Shown here: piece by piece, positions 28,501-35,900 of the stretch
Numbering within the stretch: position 1 is the stretch's first letter
Layout of the letters: every line of letters starts with the position of its first letter
From: Pseudarthrobacter sp. NamE2
Lineage (GTDB): Bacteria > Actinomycetota > Actinomycetes > Actinomycetales > Micrococcaceae
Assembly (NCBI RefSeq): GCF_005796205.1
Contig: NZ_VAHN01000002.1
Location: forward strand, 310,001 to 374,000
Reading direction: 5' to 3'
Length of the DNA stretch: 64,000 nucleotides
Translations under genes and position numbers: made by a program
The notes under the pieces: generated by a model
What the model was told of the DNA's origin: nothing
Database searches by the model: none
What the model saw: the letters and a program-made list of their open reading frames with translations, nothing else

Positions 28501-30442
28501 CTTCAGCGAGCTGGATCTTGATACCCAGACCCAGCCGTTCACAGTGGTGGGCGTCGGGGATATGTCCGGCGACGTCTTCGGCAACGGAATGCTGCTCTCG
28601 AAGCACATCCGCCTTATCGCCGCGTTCGACCACCGCCACATTTTCCTCGACCCCGACCCGGACGAGGAGACCTCCTTTGCTGAGCGGCAGCGGCTTTTCG
28701 AGTTGCCAAGGTCTTCCTGGGACGACTACGACAAGTCCCTTATCAGCGAGGGCGGCGGAGTCTATCCCCGGCAGGCCAAGTCCATTCCGGTATCCGCACA
28801 GGTCCGCACGGCTTTGGGACTTCCGCCGGAAACGGCGGAACTCAGCCCGCCCGAACTCCTGCGGGCCATCCTGCTGGCACCTGCCGACCTGCTGTACAAC
28901 GGCGGCATCGGCACGTATGTCAAGGCCAGCACCGAGACCAACGCTTCGGTGGGGGACAAGGCGAACGACGCCATCCGCGTGGACGGCCGGGACCTGCGCG
29001 TCAAGGTGGTCGGCGAAGGCGGCAACCTCGGCATGACCCAGCGCGGCCGCATTGAAGCTGCCCTGCAGGGAGTCATTCTCAATACGGACGCCATCGATAA
29101 CTCGGCCGGGGTCGACTGCTCCGACCACGAGGTCAACATCAAGATCTTCGTGGACCGTATGGTTGCTGCTGGGAAGCTGTCGGCAGAGGAACGCCCCGGT
29201 TTCCTGGCGTCGATGACGGACGAGGTGGCGCGCCTGGTGCTGGAAGACAACATTGACCAGAACATCCTGCTGTTGAATGACCGGACCAAGGTGGCGGAGT
29301 GGAGCCCCAGCTACGAGCGGCTGATGGACTGGCTCGAAAAATCCGCGGACCTGAAGCGGGACCTCGAGGCACTGCCCACCACCGAGTCCTTGCGCGAGAG
29401 GCTCCAGCAGGGCCAGGGCCTGACGTCACCGGAGCTCTCGGTGCTGGCGGCTTATGCCAAGATCGAGCTGACATCGGCGCTCCTCGACAGCGACCTTGCC
29501 GACGACCCCTGGTTCCGGCAGACCCTCCGGGCCTACTTCCCGCAGCAGCTGCGGGAGCGGTTCGACGCCGAGCTGGACAGCCATCCGCTGCGCCGGGAAA
29601 TCATCGCGACCGTGGTGGCCAATGACATGATCAACCTGGGCGGCATCACCTTTGCCTTCCGGGTCATGGAGGAAACGTCCGCCAGCGAGGTTGCCGTTGC
29701 CAAGGCCTTTGTCGCCCTGCGGGAGATTTACGAGCTCGACGCCATGGTTGCCGAGCTGAACAGCCTGCCCGCCTCCTTCCCGACCGAGCACTGGAGCACG
29801 GTGCACCTGGACATCCGGCGGCTGCTGGACCGCGCTGTCCGGTGGCTCCTGACCCAGGGCACCGTGTCCCGGCCCATCGCCGACGTCGTGTCCGAATTCA
29901 AGCCCCTGATGGACCCCATGCGCGCCCGCCTGCTGGACTACCTGCGCGGCGACGACCGCGAACGCGTGGCAGGCTGGCTGGAGAAGGGCCGCGAATGGGA
30001 GCTTCCCGAAGGGCTCGCCGTTCGGTGGGCGGAGCTCTTCGAGAGCTTCGTGCTGCTTGACATCGCCAAAATTGCCCGGGTCCGCAAGGACCCCGTGGAA
30101 GAGATTGCGGCCGTCTACTACACGGTGTTCAACCGCTTCCATGCGGACTCGCTGCTCGAACGGATCAGTGCCCTGCCGCGGCAGGACAGGTGGCAGGCGC
30201 TGGCCAGGGCTGCGCTCCGGGACGACCTGTATTCCACGGTTTCGGATATGACGACGGCGGTGCTGGACGCGACGTCCGCTGCGAACGCACCGGAGGCCCG
30301 GCTCAAGGAGTGGGAGGCCATGAACGCCGAGCAGCTGGGGCGCGCCAAGAACATGTTCGATGAGGTCAACGCCCTCGAGTCGGACGATATGGCCTCACTG
30401 TCGGTAGCATTGAGGCTCTTGAGGTCAATCGTCCGACGCTAG
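25589..30442 (+). CDS. Large NAD-specific glutamate dehydrogenase (GDH2 type)
   Basis: The enzyme oxidatively deaminates glutamate to 2-oxoglutarate with NAD+. At 1617 residues it is the typical 180-kDa class with a long N-terminal regulatory half (about 1-750), a catalytic half with [54 protein letters not shown] and [15 protein letters not shown], and a helical C-terminus. ATG 25589 has GGAGG 9 nt upstream; GTG 25583 is too close to that site. It is monocistronic between the CpaE-like gene and the PdtaS-type kinase gene. Confidence 0.96.
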   Translation: [1617 protein letters not shown]

Positions 30443-30469
30443 CAAACCGGCGTCGCAAATGGAGGTGCA

Positions 30470-31936
30470 GTGGCAATCTTTACGGACCCCATCAGGGAGC
30501 ATGCTGATTTCGGGCCGGGCGATGCCGAATGGCTGCACCTCCTGGTGGGGGACTGGCAGATGGTCGCGGACCTGGCGTTCGCCGACCTGGCACTGTGGTT
30601 TCCCCACCCGGACTATGGGTACGTCGCGCTGGCGCACGTCCGGCCCTCCACCACGCACACGGTGTTCCATGGGGACTTTGTGGGCGAGGGGATCCGGTCG
30701 GACCTGCGCCCGCTCGTGGACAAGGCCTGGAACAGCCGCGCCATTGAGCGGTCCAGCGAGACCAACTGGAGCAGCGACATGGCACTCCGCGTTGAGGCGG
30801 TGCCCATGGTCCGCAACGGCCGGACGCTTGCCGTGGTCACCACCCACATGGACCTGTCCAGCTCCCGGATGCCATCGCGCCTGGAGCTGACTTACCGACA
30901 GTGCGCCTATGACCTCCTCCGCATGGGGACGCTTGGGTTGTGGCCCGACTTCGCCTCACCCACGGGATCACGTCGGGGTGCGCCCCGCGTTGGGGACGGG
31001 CTGATCCGGCTCGACGCCGAGGGCGTGGTGCAGTACGCGAGCCCCAATGGCGTCTCTGCGTTCCGGCGGCTTGGCGACGGGGAATCGCTGGAGGGCCGCT
31101 CCCTCGCGGAGGTCACCGCCAGCCTGCTGAAGGACCGGCGCATGGTGGACGAGACACTGCCATTGGTGGTCACCGGCAGGATGCCGTGGCGCAGTGAAAT
31201 CGAATCGCGCGGCGTCAGCCTGTCCTTGCGGGCCATTCCGCTCCGCGACGAACAGCAGCGTTTCGGCGCCCTGGTCCTGTGCCGGGACGTTTCCGAGCTG
31301 CGGCGCCGCGAGATGGAGCTGGTGACCAAGGACGCCACCATCCGGGAAATCCACCACCGGGTGAAGAACAACCTCCAGACCGTGGCAGCGCTCCTGCGGA
31401 TGCAGTCCCGCCGCATGGTCAGCGAGGAGGCCAAACAAGGCCTGGAGCAGGCAATGCGCCGGGTGGCAACCATAGCGCTGGTCCACGAGACCCTCTCCCA
31501 GGGGCTGACGCAAAGTGTTGATTTCGACGAGCTCATTGGACGCCAGTTCAGGCTGTCCGCGGAGGTGGCGTCGCCCTCGCAGCAGGTCAGGACGGAGCGC
31601 TCCGGAACCTTCGGTGAGCTGCCCAGCGATCTGGCGACGCCGCTTGCACTGGTCATCAATGAGTTGGTAACCAACGCCGTCGAACATGGCCTTGAGGGCC
31701 GCGCCGGCACGGTGTGGCTGGTCGCCGACCGCTCAGAAGGGGAAGACGGCGAAGAACTCACCGTGACCATTGCCGACGACGGCGTTGGCCTACCCGAGAC
31801 ACCACACGTTGAGGGCCTTGGCCTGCAGATCGTGCGGACCTTGGTGACCAGCGAACTGGGCGGGACCATTCAGTGGCAGCCGCGCGAGGGCGGCGGCACT
31901 GCCGTCCGGATCCGGCTGAGCCTGGCGGGCAAGTAA
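30470..31936 (+). CDS. pdtaS: PdtaS-type sensor histidine kinase (HisKA_2 family)
   Basis: This soluble 488-residue kinase has an N-terminal GAF-like sensor (about 1-150), a PAS domain (about 172-282, from DGLIRLDAEGVVQYASPNG) and a HisKA_2 motif EIHHRVKNNLQTVAALLRMQ carrying the phospho-acceptor (H295 or H296). The C-terminal ATPase domain contains NELVTNAVEHGL and DDGVGLP. In mycobacteria PdtaS phosphorylates the antiterminator PdtaR. GTG 30470 follows GGAGG. The gene neighbours whiB1 as in M. tuberculosis (Rv3220c-Rv3219). No pdtaR gene is in the window. Confidence 0.93.
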   Translation: MAIFTDPIREHADFGPGDAEWLHLLVGDWQMVADLAFADLALWFPHPDYGYVALAHVRPSTTHTVFHGDFVGEGIRSDLRPLVDKAWNSRAIERSSETNWSSDMALRVEAVPMVRNGRTLAVVTTHMDLSSSRMPSRLELTYRQCAYDLLRMGTLGLWPDFASPTGSRRGAPRVGDGLIRLDAEGVVQYASPNGVSAFRRLGDGESLEGRSLAEVTASLLKDRRMVDETLPLVVTGRMPWRSEIESRGVSLSLRAIPLRDEQQRFGALVLCRDVSELRRREMELVTKDATIREIHHRVKNNLQTVAALLRMQSRRMVSEEAKQGLEQAMRRVATIALVHETLSQGLTQSVDFDELIGRQFRLSAEVASPSQQVRTERSGTFGELPSDLATPLALVINELVTNAVEHGLEGRAGTVWLVADRSEGEDGEELTVTIADDGVGLPETPHVEGLGLQIVRTLVTSELGGTIQWQPREGGGTAVRIRLSLAGK

Positions 31937-31947
31937 CTGCTTAAACT

Positions 31948-31999
31948 GACAGCCCCTGTTGCAACTGTAAGGTTGCGGCAGGGGCTGTCGGTTTGCTTT
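31948..31999. terminator. Strong terminator between pdtaS and whiB1
   Basis: The stem pairs GACAGCCCCTG with CAGGGGCTGTC (31948-31958 with 31979-31989), continued by GCAAC/GGTTGC pairs, and is followed by a T-rich stretch. It lies between the convergent pdtaS and whiB1 genes and may work in both directions. Confidence 0.8.
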
Positions 32000-32007
32000 T
32001 CGCGCGA

Positions 32008-32256
32008 TCAGGAAGCGCGGCGTGCGCGGGCTGCCCGGCGTTTCAGGGCGCGGCGCTCGTCTTCGCTCATGCCACCCCAGACACCGGCATCCTGGCCGGA
32101 CTCGAGTGCCCACTGCAGGCAGGTGTCCACTACCGGGCACCGGCGGCAGACGCTTTTGGCTTCCTCGATCTGCAGGAGGGCGGGCCCGGTGTTTCCGACG
32201 GGGAAGAACAGTTCCGGGTCCTTATCCAGGCACGCTGCGCGGTTACGCCAATCCAT
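32008..32256 (-). CDS. whiB1: WhiB1-type [4Fe-4S] transcription factor
   Basis: The protein starts MDWRNRAAC and is 82 residues. The cluster ligands are C9, C37, C40 and C46 (CRRC, VDTC). The GVWGG turn is at 59-63 (approximately), and a basic DNA-binding tail (RRALKRRAARARR) follows. Sequence and adjacency to the PdtaS kinase match mycobacterial WhiB1. ATG 32274 would add six residues, but the shorter start matches the family. A CRP-like site is placed just upstream. Confidence 0.95.
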   Translation of the reverse strand: MDWRNRAACLDKDPELFFPVGNTGPALLQIEEAKSVCRRCPVVDTCLQWALESGQDAGVWGGMSEDERRALKRRAARARRAS

Positions 32257-32291
32257 GCTGATCAATTGCTCCATTTCTGGGAAGAGCCCTT

Positions 32292-32307
32292 TGTGAAATA
32301 ATTCACT
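32292..32307 (-). promoter_or_regulatory. CRP-like site proximal to whiB1
   Basis: On the + strand the site reads TGTGA-AATAAT-TCACT, nine of ten consensus positions of TGTGA-N6-TCACA. It lies about 36-51 nt upstream of the whiB1 ATG. In M. tuberculosis the cAMP receptor protein (Rv3676) binds the whiB1 promoter, so a conserved control is plausible. No CRP gene is in the window to compare. Confidence 0.55.
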
Positions 32308-32316
32308 AGTAGCTAC

Positions 32317-32343
32317 AAAGGAAAAGGGCCCGGCAGGGCCCCC
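32317..32343 (-). terminator. Terminator-like hairpin upstream of whiB1
   Basis: On the minus strand GGGCCC-TGCC-GGGCCC is followed by TTTTCCTTTG, an intrinsic terminator pattern. No protein gene precedes it on that strand; the upstream + gene is divergent. It could end a small RNA of roughly 100-150 nt transcribed from the 32.35-32.48 kb interval, or attenuate a long whiB1 leader. Confidence 0.5.
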
Positions 32344-32419
32344 TTGGTCATCTGAATCAAGCCTGTCATGTTAACGCTGTGTAAACAAGGGGTAATAACG
32401 CCTTATATCCCCTGAACGC

Positions 32420-32435
32420 TGAGCGATACATCACA
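32420..32435. promoter_or_regulatory. Weaker distal CRP-like site upstream of whiB1
   Basis: TGAGC-GATACA-TCACA matches the CRP consensus at eight of ten positions, with a perfect right half. It lies in the divergent region between whiB1 and the four-helix membrane protein. The mycobacterial whiB1 promoter carries two CRP sites. Low confidence on its own. Confidence 0.3.
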
Positions 32436-32487
32436 CTGGCCGCACCCGCCTTCACCAATGTCCGACTATGTCCGGTAGGGTGCCAGT

Positions 32488-32973
32488 GTGTCAAGACCCC
32501 CGGAAAACCCTGCCCAGTCTCCATTCCCTCCGGATGAACCGCGGCCAGGGCCCCGTGACCGCGGCGGCGCAACGCGTGGAGCGCCCGCACCGGTGTTGGT
32601 CGTGGCACTCATTGTCGCTGCGGAAGCCACGGCACTGCTGGTTGCTGCCGGCTGGTACGGCTACCAGCTGCTGACGGGAAGTCCGGTCCTGTCCTTATGG
32701 GGAGCTGTCTTCACGCTGGTGCTGCTGCTTGCATTCGCGGCCTGGCTCTACTCCGTCGCGGTGTTTCTCCATCGCGGCTACCGCTGGACCCGGGCGGCAG
32801 CCCTTGTGGCCCAGCTGTTTGTGTTGACCATCGGATTTCCGACGATGACGGGGGGTCTTGTTGTGGCCGGCCTGGCCATGCTGGTGCCGGCGGTCGCCGC
32901 GATCATTCTCCTGTTCCACAGCAAGGTGATCAGCTTCGCGTCACGCACGGGAAGTGCTCCGCCCACTCTTTAG
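32488..32973 (+). CDS. Small four-helix membrane protein
   Basis: The 161-residue hypothetical has a Pro/Arg-rich cytosolic start of about 35 residues and four predicted helices: VLVVALIVAAEATALLVAA, LSLWGAVFTLVLLLAFAAWLY, AAALVAQLFVLTIGFPTMTGG and LVVAGLAMLVPAVAAIILLF. There are no recognisable motifs. GTG 32488 is the visible start. It is divergent from whiB1 and overlaps the 3' end of the convergent FHA-FtsK gene by 33 bp, so the two transcripts would be antisense at their tails. Confidence 0.65.
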   Translation: MSRPPENPAQSPFPPDEPRPGPRDRGGATRGAPAPVLVVALIVAAEATALLVAAGWYGYQLLTGSPVLSLWGAVFTLVLLLAFAAWLYSVAVFLHRGYRWTRAAALVAQLFVLTIGFPTMTGGLVVAGLAMLVPAVAAIILLFHSKVISFASRTGSAPPTL

Positions 32974-35900
32974 CTGGAATGCCTGGGCCCGTGATCCTCG
33001 CACACCTATGGACCTTTCGCTGCCACCCCAGGGAGTTTGGATGGCAGTGGCACGGCCGCCGGTGATATGGACTGCACGGCCCGGTGGCGGCGACGGCTCC
33101 ACTTCGAAGCGCACCCCAAAGACGTCCCCATCAGAAACAGTGCGAGGGCACAGCAAGATTCCGGTGCCGCTCGCGCGGGCGCGCATCATCAGCGGGACGC
33201 GCTGCAAGAGCAGGGGACTGAAGGCCGCTGTCAGGATCACCGCCATGCCCAGCTCCTGCAGTTCGCCCAAGTCGCGCAGCGTTGTGGGTGACATCAGGTC
33301 TGCATCATCGGCGAGGAGTACCGTATCTTTGGCCAGCCGGCCCGCACGCGCTGCTGCCAGGGTCTCAGCCCACGGCATGGCTCTGTCGTCGCCGGTGTCT
33401 TCGGCACGGGGGGAGAGCCAGCGCCGCCCGGGATGCAGGGCCTGCAGGCTCGTGAGGAAATTGGTTTTGCCGCTGCCCGGACTGCCGAGGACTGCGAGTA
33501 CGGCTCCTGCCTGCAACCGGCAGGAAACGGGCGCCGGTTCGTCACCGCCCACTCCGATGAGCAAGTCCAGCTGTGCTTGCCTGTGCCCTGCCATATCTGG
33601 TGCAGCGGCGCCGCTGGGGCCGCCCGCCAGGCCGTTGATCTCCGCTGTGGTGATTCGTTCCGGCAACGGTTCCACCCGGAAAGGGGACTTTTCGTCTTGG
33701 TGCCCTGCGCTGGCGGCCGCCAGTGCATCGTACTGGTCGTGGCCTGTGGCCGGGCGGTAGAGCTGGCAAACCGCCGGGCCACCATGCGAAACCGGCCCAA
33801 AAGCCACCGCCCTGCCTCTTACGGCCGCAGTGGAGGGCATGCGGGGCCATGCCAGCCTGCTGTCGTCGTTTGAGTCTGCAGGGAAGTAGAGCCGGTTGGG
33901 AAGGGCTCCACTGAATCTTGCGTGCACCAGTTCCCGGTTTCCGCTGATCATTACGGTAATCCCGGCCCGCGCCCCGTCCCTGACGAGATCGTGCACGAGG
34001 TCTTCCGCGGGCGCCAGCGGCCCCGCCCTGAAGGCAGACACCCAGGAACCCCATCCGGAGACCATGAGGACCAGCGGTACGGCATCGTGATCGGGACGGC
34101 TGAGCCGGTGGGCAAGTTCCTCCGCCAACCGTTCCAGGACCCGGACCGCGCGTCGAAGTTCGTGCAGGCCGGTGACTGCACCCACCCGTGCATGTCCGGC
34201 CGCGGAGTGGAACGTTCCGGTACTGTCCAGGAGATAGCAGAAAACCATACTTGGCTGGGCCAGCAGGCGCCGCACGGCGAGCTGCAACGCGTCGCCGGCG
34301 CCGGAGCCGGGCGCACCTATCAGTGCGATGTGTCCGTCTCTGACGGGACCCCATGTCAGTGGCTCCAGGCGTTGTGCATCGGGCAAGTCCATCAGGCCCA
34401 GCTGTAGCGTCCACTTCCGCTCTCGAGCATGAAATACGCTGCTGGCCTCATAATCCGTCAGAGGCTCCTCGATATCCTGCGGCAGGGGCGGGGCAACGGG
34501 AGCGCGTGGTGGAGCTCCCTGCCTGGCTGCCCAGGTGTCGCAGATCAGGGTGACCATGGGAGTGGAAGCGTTCACTGGTGTTGGTAGTCCGTCGCTCTCT
34601 CCGTGGGACGGGCCGGATATGAGGTAGTCAGTGGCCAGCTGCACGGAGATGTCGTCGGCATCTGCCGTAGCCTGGACCCGCCCCGTTGTTGCTGCCTGGA
34701 ATTCCTGGGGCGGTTCCGTGCCGCGGGCCAGGAAGGCGCGCCCCGGCGTCCCGATGCTGATGGCTGATGCTGCTTTGGTGCCGATGATGTCGACCGACTC
34801 CATCTCCGACTGGACCCGCAGGGCGATGCTGGTGGTGACGTTGGCGCGGATGTCCGCCGTCAGGGCTCCCTGCGGCCTTTGGGTTGCCATCACCAGGTGG
34901 ATACCGAGGGACCGGCCGATGGCGGCAATCCGCAACAGTTCGCGGAGCACTTCAGGCGAGTGATCTACGAGCATTCGGAATTCATCGATGATGATGACCA
35001 GGTGGGGGAGCGCGAAACCTTTCGCAGCCCCCGTGGAACGGTAAGCGGCCAGGTCCGGGACCCGCGCAGCAGCGAGGGCTTCCTCCCGGAGTTTGATTTC
35101 GGCGCGCAGGGAGATGAGTGTCCGTTCAAGCTCCCCGCTTTTCAAGTCTGTGAGCAGTCCCACGCAGTGGACCAGCCCTGTCAAGGGACCGAGCCCCGAG
35201 CCGCCCTTGAAGTCGACAAAGAGGAAGTTGACCCGGTCCGGCGGATAACTGAGGGCAAGACCCAGGGTAAGGGTGCGGAGCAGCTCGGACTTGCCGGACC
35301 CGGTGGTTCCGGCCACCAGCAGGTGCGGCCCGTCGGCGTGCAGGTCCAGCATTGTGGTGCCGACGGCCCAGCGGCCCAGTGGCGCGGCAAGTCCGTCGTT
35401 GACCGCGCTCGCGTCCCAGCGGGCAGCAGTTTGCACTGCCGAGAGAGTCAGCAGCTCTTCCAAACCACAGGCGGTGGGGACATTCGGCTCAGCGCTGCCC
35501 GCCGGATAGGGGACAGCAGCCAGTTGGCGGCAGCAAGCGTTGAAAACGCCCACAGGTGCGAGGTCGGGGACGAAGACCACGTTTCCCTCCCGCCGTCGAA
35601 GGGTTGAACGGTTCTCTGACAGGGTGACATCCGCCGGCCGCGCTTTCGATCCGTTCGCCTGGAATTCCAGCACGTGCCACCCGTTCTGGATTGCAAGCCC
35701 GACCAGTGCCGCTGTTGTGGTCGCATCAGCGGGGGCCCGAGGAAGGACGAGCACACCTTGGCTGTGCTTGCTGTTCACTGCCTGTGTCAGCGCCTGGCGG
35801 CAAGCATCGGCCGTCGCCGTGAGCGTCACCTGCGGGAGATAGCGTGCGGCCAGGGGAAGGTTCCCGGGCTGCCCGTGAACAACAACCCGCATATGGCGGC

